DNA from: Candidatus Gastranaerophilales bacterium
Lineage (GTDB): Bacteria > Cyanobacteriota > Vampirovibrionia > Gastranaerophilales > Gastranaerophilaceae
DNA length: 64,000 nucleotides
NCBI GenBank assembly: GCA_944323925.1
Contig: CALUUI010000006.1
Span: 1-64,000, forward strand
Direction: 5' to 3'
Positions within the stretch are counted from its first letter, which is position 1. Every line of letters begins with the position of its first letter. Made by a program: the position numbers and the translations under genes. Below the pieces are notes generated by a model. The model did no database searches. It was not told the DNA's origin and was given only the letters and a program-made list of their open reading frames with translations. Positions 56,529 through 64,000 of this stretch are shown here, in pieces.

Positions 56529-58214
56529 ATGATGAAAGAACTATCTCCATTACAAATTGAAAGATTACAATATCAGCCTAAATTACCTTCTTCTCTAGCT
56601 CAAGGTATTAACAATCTTGAGGTTATCGAAGGGAATGCAACTGAGGCAGTTGATAACAAGGAAGATATTCAAAACTTATTCAAAAATACTTATGGAAAAC
56701 CGACTGTAACATTTAAATCAACTGGTTCTGCTAATATTTCAGAACAAAGAAATGTTGGTGTAATCCTATCAGGTGGACAAGCTCCTGGTGGACACAATGT
56801 TATTGCAGGACTTTACGATGCTTTAAAACAAGCTAATTCTAATAACAAACTTTATGGTTTTTTAGGCGGCCCATCAGGTATTATTGATGGGAAGTATGTT
56901 GAGTTCACTGATGAGTTTATTAATGATTACAGAAATACAGGCGGATTTGATATTATCGGTTCTGGTAGAACTAAACTTGAAACACAGGAACAATTTGAAA
57001 AATCTCTTGCTGTTTGCAAGAAGTTAAATATTTCAGCAGTTGTTATTATTGGTGGTGATGATTCTAACACTAATGCTGCATTGCTTGCTGAATGGTTTGT
57101 TGCAAATAATGCAGGCATTCAAGTTATTGGCTGTCCAAAAACTATTGATGGCGACTTAAAGAATGAACAAATTGAAATTTCATTTGGTTTTGATACTGCG
57201 ACAAAAACTTATGCTGAACTTATTGGTAATATTGAAAGAGATGCTAACAGTGCTAAAAAGTATTGGCATTTTATCAAAATTATGGGTAGAAGCGCATCTC
57301 ACGTTGCTCTTGAAGCTGCGTTACAAACTCAGCCTAATATTACAATGATTTCTGAAGAAGTTGAACAAAAGAAAATGTCTTTAGAAGAAATCGTTAATTA
57401 TATGACTAATATTATTGTTAAACGTGCTGATGCAGGTAAAAACTTTGGTATTGCAGTTGTTCCTGAAGGTTTAATTGAATTTATTCCAGAAATGAAATCA
57501 ATGATAGCAAACCTTAATGATATTATGGCAACTTTGGAATCAGATCCTTTATTTGTAAATGCAACTACAATAAGAGAAAAATTTGATATCGTTGAAAATA
57601 GATTAGAGCCGGCTAATGCTAAGGTTTATTCTTCACTTCCTGCTCTAATTAAAGGACAATTACTTGCTGACAGAGATCCTCACGGTAATGTTCAAGTTTC
57701 TAAGATTGAAACTGAAAAACTTTTAATTGAAATGATTTCTTCAAGACTTGAAGAACTAAAATTACAAGGTGAATATATCGGTAAATTCTCTGCACAATCT
57801 CACTTCTTTGGATATGAAGGCAGATGTGCATTCCCGTCTAACTTCGATGCGGATTATTGCTATTCTTTAGGTTATAATGCATTTGCATTAATCAATAATG
57901 GTTTTACAGGATATCTTTCTTCTGTAAGAAACTTAACAGCACCTGCATCTGAATGGATTGCAGGAGGTGTTCCGTTAACAATGATGATGAATATGGAACG
58001 CAGACATGGTGAAATGAAACCGGTTATTAAGAAGGCACTTGTTGAACTTGACGGACCTGTATTTGCTAAACTTGCTGCTAACCGTGAAGATTGGGCAATG
58101 AATGACAGATATTTATTCCCGGGTGCTATTCAGTATTTCGGACCGGCTTCTGTTTGTGATATTACTACTGTAACTTTACAATTAGAAAAAGCTAAGGCTC
58201 CTGCGGCTGTTTAG
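56529..58214 (+). CDS. pfp: Pyrophosphate-dependent 6-phosphofructokinase (long form)
   Basis: This 561-residue enzyme phosphorylates fructose 6-phosphate. It has [39 protein letters not shown] and [16 protein letters not shown]. Asp in GGDDS, in place of the Gly found in ATP-dependent enzymes, marks PPi as the donor. Length fits the plant-beta-like long class. It lies 20 bp after zupT and ends in a bidirectional terminator. Confidence 0.94.
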   Translation: MMKELSPLQIERLQYQPKLPSSLAQGINNLEVIEGNATEAVDNKEDIQNLFKNTYGKPTVTFKSTGSANISEQRNVGVILSGGQAPGGHNVIAGLYDALKQANSNNKLYGFLGGPSGIIDGKYVEFTDEFINDYRNTGGFDIIGSGRTKLETQEQFEKSLAVCKKLNISAVVIIGGDDSNTNAALLAEWFVANNAGIQVIGCPKTIDGDLKNEQIEISFGFDTATKTYAELIGNIERDANSAKKYWHFIKIMGRSASHVALEAALQTQPNITMISEEVEQKKMSLEEIVNYMTNIIVKRADAGKNFGIAVVPEGLIEFIPEMKSMIANLNDIMATLESDPLFVNATTIREKFDIVENRLEPANAKVYSSLPALIKGQLLADRDPHGNVQVSKIETEKLLIEMISSRLEELKLQGEYIGKFSAQSHFFGYEGRCAFPSNFDADYCYSLGYNAFALINNGFTGYLSSVRNLTAPASEWIAGGVPLTMMMNMERRHGEMKPVIKKALVELDGPVFAKLAANREDWAMNDRYLFPGAIQYFGPASVCDITTVTLQLEKAKAPAAV

Positions 58215-58228
58215 TTAGGTTTATTTAG

Positions 58229-58267
58229 TAAAAATGGTAAGTTCATTTTGAACTTACCATTTTTTAT
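58229..58267. terminator. Bidirectional terminator between pfp and the deiminase-like gene
   Basis: The stem AAAATGGTAAGTTC / GAACTTACCATTTT has an ATTTT loop and T-runs on both strands. It overlaps the last codons of the converging gene. Confidence 0.85.
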
Positions 58268-59553
58268 TGAGGAATTTCCATACACATACAATGAATAGCT
58301 CCGCCTTGTTCAGGTAATAGTTGCTTTGCTATTTCATTATTTTCTCCCGAAACAAAATATATTTTATCAATATATCGTTTTGCATATTTTATAAAAGTAT
58401 CTTCTATGCTTATCCCTGTTTCTCTTTTTATCTCTTCTGTTAATCCTAATTTTTCATCTAAATTTGACCTATTTGTTATATAAACCAGTTCATTTTTGTC
58501 ATTTATTAAAACATTTGCATTTATATAGTTATGTAATTGTTTTAGGTTAACTTTATTATCGGAATCATCTCCATATAATTCAAATATTCTTGCAGGAACT
58601 CTTATAGGCTCATACCCACCATCCAGTAACGCTTTTTCTACCTCATCTGTCTTTGCGTATGGGTTTCGTCTCATTATTTCTTCGAATTGTTTTGCATATA
58701 TGTTTAAATTAATAAATGCATCTTTATATTTATTTCTTTCCTTAACAGGTGTTTTTACTATATGTTGGGTTAATTCTTTTATTGCTTTTTTTATTTCATC
58801 TAACATCATATTATCATCTGCTAGTAATACTTTCTTATCTTTTAACGGTCTTATAAATAAATCTAAGTGAAAATCTGCCTGAGGAATAATATGTACATTG
58901 TCTGTTAGAAAAATTTGTTTTATGGTGTCAATATCAAATTTTTTTAACTCATTTTCTCCAATTAAAAGTTCATTATTTCCATCTTTATTTTGAGTTAAAA
59001 AATAATTTCCACCTTTTATATGGGTTTGATTAAGAGCTTTTTTTAGTAATTCTTCATTTTTCGCAAATTCAATATCATAAATTACTTTATCAATATATTC
59101 TTTACCGTCAGGGGTTAATATTTCAATAAATTCTTTTCCATTTTTGTTTACTACAGGAAGATTATATAGTAAATCCATATATTCATACATTTCTGGTATT
59201 TTCATTATTTCACGAATAGTATCTTGGATTAGATTGATTCCAAGGCAAAACACTTTTTTTAAAAATTCGGATTTATCTGAGGTTTCATCAATTAATAGTT
59301 TATCTTTTATTATTCCCCAATAATCTTGTGCCCAGCAACCTTTGTTGTTATTTGTTTTCTGAAAACAATCTGTTTTTAATTTGAATTCGTTTTTTATATT
59401 TTCAAATAAATATACTTTAAACTTTTCAATTTCTCCGATGTGCTTTATCTCATCGGCTATACCGGCATAGTTAGAATTCATTACAAACCCTTTTAGCGGG
59501 CGGGCATCATATCCGTGAAAATTGGTATTCTTTTGTGTATATTGGATGTTCAT
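58264..59553 (-). CDS. Guanidino-group-modifying enzyme (arginine/agmatine-deiminase fold) with NFHG motif
   Basis: This 429-residue protein starts MNIQYTQKNTNFHGYDARPL, with the tag at residues 11-14. Three catalytic landmarks of the deiminase superfamily are in order: Asp77 in GCWAQDYWG, His229 with Asp231 in DFHLDLFIRPL, and Cys422 in GGAIHCMCME at the very end. The last resembles the GG-x-x-HC of agmatine deiminases and the terminal Cys segment of peptidylarginine deiminases. Together they suggest an active hydrolase of arginine, agmatine or peptidyl-arginine. The middle 120 residues differ from the known families. No signal peptide is visible. Confidence 0.82.
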   Translation of the reverse strand: MNIQYTQKNTNFHGYDARPLKGFVMNSNYAGIADEIKHIGEIEKFKVYLFENIKNEFKLKTDCFQKTNNNKGCWAQDYWGIIKDKLLIDETSDKSEFLKKVFCLGINLIQDTIREIMKIPEMYEYMDLLYNLPVVNKNGKEFIEILTPDGKEYIDKVIYDIEFAKNEELLKKALNQTHIKGGNYFLTQNKDGNNELLIGENELKKFDIDTIKQIFLTDNVHIIPQADFHLDLFIRPLKDKKVLLADDNMMLDEIKKAIKELTQHIVKTPVKERNKYKDAFINLNIYAKQFEEIMRRNPYAKTDEVEKALLDGGYEPIRVPARIFELYGDDSDNKVNLKQLHNYINANVLINDKNELVYITNRSNLDEKLGLTEEIKRETGISIEDTFIKYAKRYIDKIYFVSGENNEIAKQLLPEQGGAIHCMCMEIPQ

Positions 59554-59622
59554 ATCGCAACTAAAAACGGTAAATAACTTTTTTTGCCAAATTAGAGATT
59601 TATTATGAATTAATGTAACAAC

Positions 59623-59650
59623 TAAAAAAAAGAGCTGTTAAAAACAGCTC
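59623..59650 (-). terminator. Terminator after rubrerythrin
   Basis: Minus strand: GAGCTGTT-TTT-AACAGCTC followed by eight T. Confidence 0.85.
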
Positions 59651-59682
59651 AGTCTATCCAACATTCACAAAATAAAAACTTT

Positions 59683-60222
59683 TTAACCGAAGTATCTCTT
59701 TAATAGTCCGTCAAAACCTTGACCGTGACGAGCTTCGTCTTTAGCCATTTCGTGTACTGTATCGTGAATTGCATCAAGTCCTAATTCTTTAGCTCTTTTT
59801 GCAATTGCAAACTTGCCTTCACAAGCACCGAATTCAGCTTCAGCTCTCATTTCGAGGTTTTTCTTTGTGCTATCGGTAAGAACTTCACCTAATAATTCTG
59901 CAAACTTAGCAGCGTGTTCAGCTTCTTCAAAAGCATATCTCTTATATGCTTCAGCAATTTCAGGATAACCTTCTCTTTCAGCTTGTCTGCTCATTGCCAA
60001 ATACATACCAACTTCTGTACATTCACCTGCAAAGTGTTCTTTTAATCCTTGTAATACTTCAGCATCAACACCCTTTGCTACTCCAACAATATGTTCTGTA
60101 GCATATTGCTTGTTGTTTTCGTCAATAGCTTTAAATTTTTCTCTAGGTGCGTTACATACAGGACATTTTTCAGGTGCATTGCCTTCACAAACATAACCGC
60201 AAATAGTACACATGTATTTCAT
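59683..60222 (-). CDS. rbr: Rubrerythrin with N-terminal rubredoxin domain (reverse rubrerythrin)
   Basis: This 179-residue protein starts at the ATG at 60222, which has GGAGGTTTAT upstream. The rubredoxin domain comes first ([10 protein letters not shown], then CPVCNAP) and the di-iron ferritin-like domain second. The E-x-x-H motifs are [27 protein letters not shown] and EDEARHGQ-type [11 protein letters not shown]. This order is that of reverse rubrerythrins, NADH-driven peroxide and oxygen reductases of anaerobes. It lies 31 bp after tRNA-Leu on the same strand, so the tRNA may share its transcript. Confidence 0.94.
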   Translation of the reverse strand: MKYMCTICGYVCEGNAPEKCPVCNAPREKFKAIDENNKQYATEHIVGVAKGVDAEVLQGLKEHFAGECTEVGMYLAMSRQAEREGYPEIAEAYKRYAFEEAEHAAKFAELLGEVLTDSTKKNLEMRAEAEFGACEGKFAIAKRAKELGLDAIHDTVHEMAKDEARHGQGFDGLLKRYFG

Positions 60223-60253
60223 ATAAACCTCCAACATTTTTTCTTTAAAAAAC

Positions 60254-60339
60254 TGCCGATGGCCGGAGTCGAACCGGCACGAGGGGTGAACCTCATCGGA
60301 TTTTGAGTCCGACACGTCTACCAATTTCATCACATCGGC
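60254..60339 (-). tRNA. tRNA-Leu (CAA)
   Basis: This is a class II tRNA with a long variable arm. The acceptor GCCGATG/CATCGGC, anticodon loop CTCAAAA (anticodon CAA) and T-arm CCGG-TTCGACT-CCGG are present. CCA is not encoded. It lies immediately upstream of rubrerythrin on the same strand. Confidence 0.95.
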
Positions 60340-60474
60340 ATTTATCCTCTGTATTTGGATAATAGCATAATAATATTCAAATCTCAACTATTATTTTTTT
60401 CTCGATTTTTTATTATCCTTTTATATTCTCCTGTTGGTGATTTTATTAATTTATTACAGATAGAAAATATAATT

Positions 60475-61257
60475 ATGAAAAGAATATTATTTATTATATC
60501 AATTTTAATTTGTTTTACTTCAACTTCTGCTTTTGCTGCAACTTTTGAAGGCGGAGTTTCAGAAATCGGACAGGGCGATTCCAATGTTGTAATTGATAGA
60601 GATACTAATCAGGTGATAAGTGGTGCAAGGGTTTCTTTGCCAAAACAAAATTATTCAACTTATACTGATGAAAATGGGGTTTTTCAACTAAATACACATG
60701 TAGATGGTACTTCTATTCTTTCTGTTGAAAAAGAAAATTACAGACCTTTTTCTATGACTGTTGATAGATTCTCGCTAGCGGCTCCACTTACTCTTGGTAT
60801 TGAAAAGACGAATGCTAATGATATTGTTATTGATAAAGACATGTATCATTTAGGCGATGACAACTTTTCGGACTTATCAGCAAATGCTATGCAGTTTTCA
60901 ATGAAAGCTATTGGTCCGTTTTATACTAAGGCTTTTGATTTGAAAAATATTGATATTAACAAATCAGTTTATTTTGTTATTGGTTCAATTATCGGTATTG
61001 ATACGGCTCTTGCCAGAAGCATGGGACAAAACCAGATTGCTAATTCTTACGCAAGTCCACCGGAAGTGTTTTTTAATGGAAATAAAATTGCTGAACTTGA
61101 ATTAAATGGTGATAACCAAAGAATTAAGCTCCCTAAAAATCTTATTAGACCCAATGCAAAAAACGAAATCACTATTAAAACCGGCAGAAACATGATGCAA
61201 ACAGCGTATATAGATTATGATGATATTGAATTTATGAATTTAAGCATTGAAAACTAA
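60475..61257 (+). CDS. Secreted protein with carboxypeptidase-regulatory-like domain
   Basis: This 260-residue protein starts at the ATG at 60475, which begins a signal peptide (MKRILFIISILICFTSTSAF, cleaved near AFA-A). Residues about 35-95 (RDTNQVISGARVSLPKQNY, then ENGVFQLNTHVDGTSILSV) look like a CarboxypepD_reg or CNA-B-type beta-sandwich. The rest is beta-rich with no known enzyme motif. It is probably periplasmic or surface-bound. Confidence 0.8.
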   Translation: MKRILFIISILICFTSTSAFAATFEGGVSEIGQGDSNVVIDRDTNQVISGARVSLPKQNYSTYTDENGVFQLNTHVDGTSILSVEKENYRPFSMTVDRFSLAAPLTLGIEKTNANDIVIDKDMYHLGDDNFSDLSANAMQFSMKAIGPFYTKAFDLKNIDINKSVYFVIGSIIGIDTALARSMGQNQIANSYASPPEVFFNGNKIAELELNGDNQRIKLPKNLIRPNAKNEITIKTGRNMMQTAYIDYDDIEFMNLSIEN

Positions 61258-61260
61258 ATT

Positions 61261-61725
61261 CTATTTAACATACTTAAGTGATTCTTGTCCGATTTTATCC
61301 GAAATGATATTCATAGCTTTAATGTATTTTTGGATATTTGGAGTTAATTCATTATTCTTTAATAAAAATCTTGTTATGGCACAGAGAAATGTGCAAATAC
61401 CAAATATGGATTTATCCCATTGAGTAACTTCTTCTCCATTAAAATTTATACTGTAGCCAAAATTCTGCGGCCTGCTTGATGGTGAAATATCAATTTGTAA
61501 ACAATCATTATTTGAAAAATTGTTAAACTTCTCCGATAAATTAGGTGTCTTTGATACTACTCGTTTAAATTCATTTAAGTCATTATTATTTGTATTGTCC
61601 AAATAACATTTCATTCTTATTGTATGAATCTTTTCATCACTGCCAATATTGCCGGCATTTAATAATGAGCCTTTTCTGCTAACCAGTATTTGTGGGTCTT
61701 TTATTCCTGTAAAGTTAATATTCAT
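61261..61725 (-). CDS. Hypothetical protein with N-terminal NFTG motif
   Basis: This 154-residue protein starts MNINFTGIKDPQILVSRKG, the shortest form of the tag (residues 4-7). Further on is INFNGEEVTQWDKSIFGICT and a helical C-terminus. Function unknown. No signal peptide. It converges with the secreted gene at 3 bp. Confidence 0.75.
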   Translation of the reverse strand: MNINFTGIKDPQILVSRKGSLLNAGNIGSDEKIHTIRMKCYLDNTNNNDLNEFKRVVSKTPNLSEKFNNFSNNDCLQIDISPSSRPQNFGYSINFNGEEVTQWDKSIFGICTFLCAITRFLLKNNELTPNIQKYIKAMNIISDKIGQESLKYVK

Positions 61726-61883
61726 AATTTCCTGTTCTCTTACTAGTTGTTATAAAAGTAAATATATATTTTTTTGTTAGTTTTCTCTGAAATTTTTACA
61801 AATGTTAATCTTTTTTGCACGCAATTTTTTTACCAAAAAAGACTTTTAAAGTATATGAAAGTTTTGAAATGGAGTTATGTCTG

Positions 61884-62105
61884 ATGAAAATTCCTAAAAA
61901 TATTGTAATGCAATTTAAAAGAATTCCGACTCGCTATGATGATATTACGCGAGAAATTTATGAAGCAAAATTAATGCCATATTATAAGCAATTTAAGCCC
62001 CAAGAAACTGCCAATACCTTTAAGTTAGGTGATGTATTAGGTAATAAATTAAACTCAATTAAAGATGCTTTAAATAATGAAAACTCATTAGATAAAATAG
62101 TTTAA
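61884..62105 (+). CDS. Small hypothetical protein
   Basis: This 73-residue protein starts at the ATG at 61884, chosen because a GGAG lies 9 bp before it (two longer in-frame starts exist). It has KIPKNIVMQFKRIPTRYDDI and TFKLGDVLGNKL. Basic and helical, no domain recognised. Confidence 0.58.
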   Translation: MKIPKNIVMQFKRIPTRYDDITREIYEAKLMPYYKQFKPQETANTFKLGDVLGNKLNSIKDALNNENSLDKIV

Positions 62106-62315
62106 TAATCGAATACAATGAAGCATGCTCATATATCGTTTCTTTATTGTGTAAAATTTAGTGATTAACGCTTAAAAGCCTTTATATTCCACAATAAAAT
62201 ACCTATCATTAAACTGTTAATTTATGTAAAAAATAAGTTAATTTTAGTAAAAAAATAGTTTAATTTTGTTTTAAATCGTATATAATAACAGCAAGGAAGT
62301 TTAAAAATAAGAATT

Positions 62316-63155
62316 ATGATTAAAGATTCATTAAAAACTGAAATAAAAAATTCAACTATACAAATTTCTTTATTTGAAAAGATAGAACGTTATTTAGAAT
62401 TTATATTTGAACAAGAAATAAAAGCAAAGGACTCTATACTTATTAGTTACAGTCCTTTTGTTTTAAAAAAGATAACAGCATATTTATCAGGCAGAATAAA
62501 AATGCCTGCTTCAATTGGTATTGCAGGTGAAACAGCGAGTGGAAAATCTACTATAACAAAGGATTTAATAGATACAATCCAATCTTTTGCAACTGAATTT
62601 AATATTGAAGATGCAATAACAAGTGTTAATACCGATGATTATTATTATGATCGTTCTGAAATGGTAAAGGCTGCCGGGTCGTTTTCTGAATTCGCTAAAC
62701 ACTACGATTTGGATGTCCCTCAAGCGCTAGAACTTGAATTGATGAGTAAGCATATTAAAGAATTATTGTCAGGTAAATCAACTTATTTGCCTAAGTATGA
62801 CATGAGCGGTACTGCTATAAGACATGATAATCATACGTTTGCTAAGCCTTCTAAAATTATTATTTCAGAAGGTTTATTTACACTTACCGAAAAAGTTAAA
62901 GATGCGTTTGATTTTAAAATTTATGTCGATATTGATGAAAAAATCAAAAAAGAACGTTTCTATATAAGAGCAAAAGAAAGAGGCTTGGGAGATTCTGCTG
63001 ATTTTATTTATTCTAATGCAAACGAAAAAGCTGAGATTTATATAAAACCTTGTAAAGCTCATGCTGATATAGTTTTGTCAGGGGCGGCAGACAGAATTAA
63101 GTATAAAAACTTCTTAAACAAGATTATAGAAATTATTCATGAAGTTTATTATTAA
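62316..63155 (+). CDS. Uridine-kinase-like P-loop kinase
   Basis: This 279-residue protein has an N-terminal helix-rich region of about 65 residues that is not part of the kinase core. The P-loop GIAGETASGKST lies near residues 69-80, then NTDDYYYDRSE, HYDLDVPQALE, YLPKYDMSGT and IISEGLF. This is the pattern of uridine kinase/phosphoribulokinase family proteins. It could phosphorylate a nucleoside or a related small molecule. Confidence 0.85.
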   Translation: MIKDSLKTEIKNSTIQISLFEKIERYLEFIFEQEIKAKDSILISYSPFVLKKITAYLSGRIKMPASIGIAGETASGKSTITKDLIDTIQSFATEFNIEDAITSVNTDDYYYDRSEMVKAAGSFSEFAKHYDLDVPQALELELMSKHIKELLSGKSTYLPKYDMSGTAIRHDNHTFAKPSKIIISEGLFTLTEKVKDAFDFKIYVDIDEKIKKERFYIRAKERGLGDSADFIYSNANEKAEIYIKPCKAHADIVLSGAADRIKYKNFLNKIIEIIHEVYY

Positions 63156-63159
63156 TCTT

Positions 63160-63369
63160 TTAACTAAAATCGGTTAATTTATAAAACTCTACTTCCAATA
63201 TATCTGCAAGCTCAAATAGCTTTCTCAGGCTCATATATTTTTGTCCTCTTTCGACTCTGCAAATGTATTCTTTGGATAGATTAAGCTTTTCTGCAAGCGC
63301 CTCTTGGCTTAATTTTTGAGCTTCTCTATATTTTTTGATATTAAGGCCTAATTTTTGCATTCTTGACAT
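63160..63369 (-). CDS. Xre-family HTH regulator
   Basis: This protein has 69 residues from the ATG at 63369, which has AGGTC upstream. Its HTH is QKLSQEALAEKLNLSKEYIC, followed by RVERGQKYMSLRKLFELADI. It is similar to the regulator at 14419. Two 15-bp direct repeats upstream are probable operators, and a broken small gene lies divergently beyond them. Confidence 0.82.
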   Translation of the reverse strand: MSRMQKLGLNIKKYREAQKLSQEALAEKLNLSKEYICRVERGQKYMSLRKLFELADILEVEFYKLTDFS

Positions 63370-63370
63370 A

Positions 63371-63420
63371 TGACCTATTTTTCCACATAATGTTATATAT
63401 GTCATTGACCTATTTGTCCA
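63371..63420. promoter_or_regulatory. 15-bp operator-like direct repeats upstream of the Xre gene
   Basis: TGACCTATTTTTCCA (63371-63385) and TGACCTATTTGTCCA (63406-63420) differ at one base and are 35 bp apart. They lie between the Xre start and the divergent small gene. Confidence 0.6.
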
Positions 63421-63445
63421 AAGAAAAATTTATATAAGGAAAATT

Positions 63446-63598
63446 ATGGAGCAAAAATATAGTCCAAATGAGAAAATTAAAGTTATAAAAAATATGCTTT
63501 TATAACTAATTAATATTAGTGAATCTGTTGATAAAAATACGCCATTAAAGCGGGTAAAAGAATTTTTTATACAAATGTATAATTTTCTTGGAGAATAA
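63446..63598 (+). pseudogene. Small gene interrupted by an in-frame stop
   Basis: An ATG at 63446 with TAAGGAAAATT upstream opens MEQKYSPNEKIKVIKNMLL, then TAA at 63503. The same frame then continues open with LINISESVDKNTPLKRVKEF to a second stop at 63596. Both halves look protein-like and together would give about 50 residues. It is either a decayed gene or one read through the stop. Confidence 0.55.
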
Positions 63599-63626
63599 AA
63601 AAAAGAGCCAATTTGGCTCTTTTTAC
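63599..63626. terminator. Terminator between the small broken gene and the 110-residue gene
   Basis: AAAAAAGAGCC pairs with GGCTCTTTTT across an AATTT loop, usable on both strands. Confidence 0.8.
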
Positions 63627-63667
63627 AATGTAAATTTTTGCTGAAAGTTATTCATAAGTATTTATTA

Positions 63668-64000
63668 TTATACTAAACCAGAATTTTCTATATCGTTTTG
63701 GATTCTGTCACGTTCTTGCTCTTGATGAAATTTTTCGACTTCTTTCATAGCATCTTCTCTTGCTTTTTCCATATATTCACTATGTTCAGCAGCCATCATA
63801 AAATCAACAATTTTATTATAGATATTAGGTAATGCGTTTTTAACAGCTTTTAGAAATGATACTCTTTCGTTACCGGTTAATTGTTCTTCTACATTTTTAT
63901 CGCTTTCTGTTTGGGTGTTACTGGAGTCGAAAATACTTTTGATCTGCGCTTTTTCAGCATCTGAAAGTTTGACCCCATTCTCATTAAAGAATTGATTCAT
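63668..64000 (-). CDS. Hypothetical helical protein, 5' end at the window edge
   Basis: This protein has 110 residues if the ATG at 64000 is the true start; upstream sequence is outside the window, so it may be longer. It has MNQFFNENGVKLSDAEKAQI, NALPNIYNKIVDFMMAAEHS and a charged C-terminal helix. No domain recognised. Confidence 0.65.
   Translation of the reverse strand: MNQFFNENGVKLSDAEKAQIKSIFDSSNTQTESDKNVEEQLTGNERVSFLKAVKNALPNIYNKIVDFMMAAEHSEYMEKAREDAMKEVEKFHQEQERDRIQNDIENSGLV

Noticed and set aside
60223-60387. N-terminal extension of rubrerythrin
   Set aside because: It reads through tRNA-Leu; the ATG at 60222 has a strong ribosome site and a normal rubredoxin start.

Overview
The window is AT-rich bacterial DNA that I assign to a gut-type, non-photosynthetic cyanobacterium (Gastranaerophilales / Melainabacteria, class Vampirovibrionia). 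This rests on recognised protein style and not on a marker gene. The clues are a 527-residue protein beginning MGMAATQARLLTLT, many lineage-specific proteins with a short F-K-G type N-terminal motif, a PPi-type phosphofructokinase, a reverse-domain-order rubrerythrin, a two-subunit serine dehydratase and a GH57 amylase. There is no photosynthesis gene, rRNA, CRISPR array or transposase. Seven tRNA genes are present: Glu(CUC), Phe(GAA), Ser(UGA), Gly(GCC), Pro(CGG), Pro(GGG) and Leu(CAA).

Layout. 1-700: tRNA-Glu and tRNA-Phe, with a 92-bp tandem repeat built from the tRNA-Phe 5' end. 694-5894: a tandem pair of paralogous membrane-associated F-K-G proteins and the MGMAATQ protein. 5974-9136: a small HAD protein, miaA and uvrB. 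9231-15205: an accessory stretch starting at tRNA-Ser. It holds a parDE toxin-antitoxin pair lying between two copies of the tRNA-Ser tail plus terminator, then a zinc-protease-like F-K-A-G protein, an M16-protease-like protein, small proteins, a broken HAD gene and an Xre regulator. 15421-20180: a helicase-nuclease fusion, then a mobile mystery A/B (HTH + Fic) cassette lying between copies of the tRNA-Gly tail and terminator. 20268-41945: mostly housekeeping and metabolic genes (clpP, a receiver-domain protein, sdaAB/sdaAA, glycosyltransferases, an SDR reductase, a radical SAM protein, an HD-GYP-like protein, a SNF2 helicase, a sugar-ABC permease, GH57, a diguanylate cyclase, trmFO, a DUF2229 protein, ruvC). 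42036-49271: two more F-K-G-type proteins, one a 2006-residue giant with a papain-like Cys/His/Asn signature. 49362-50100: two convergent tRNA-Pro genes and a 218-bp tandem repeat derived from one of them. 50235-64000: a Bax-inhibitor-1 family protein, a two-component system, an MFS exporter, ZupT, PPi-PFK, a guanidino-group-modifying (arginine-deiminase-fold) F-K-G protein, rubrerythrin, secreted and small proteins, a uridine-kinase-like protein, and an Xre regulator next to a small gene broken by an in-frame stop.

Two themes stand out. First, at least nine proteins with unrelated bodies share a short N-terminal sequence ending in [N/T/A/V/I]-F-[K/T/H/Q]-[G/A]. Their bodies include zincin-like, papain-like, M16-like, HD-GYP-like and arginine-deiminase-like domains. 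None has a classical signal peptide, so the motif is a candidate targeting or export tag for an uncharacterised effector set. Second, four of the seven tRNA genes (Phe, Ser, Gly, Pro-GGG) are flanked by duplicated pieces of themselves. On the Ser and Gly sides the duplicated tail plus terminator brackets a toxin-antitoxin-type cassette. On the Phe and Pro sides an inverted copy of the D-arm sits just upstream of the tRNA in a tandem array. Shared short motifs link these arrays, which suggests one tRNA-associated repeat or cassette system.
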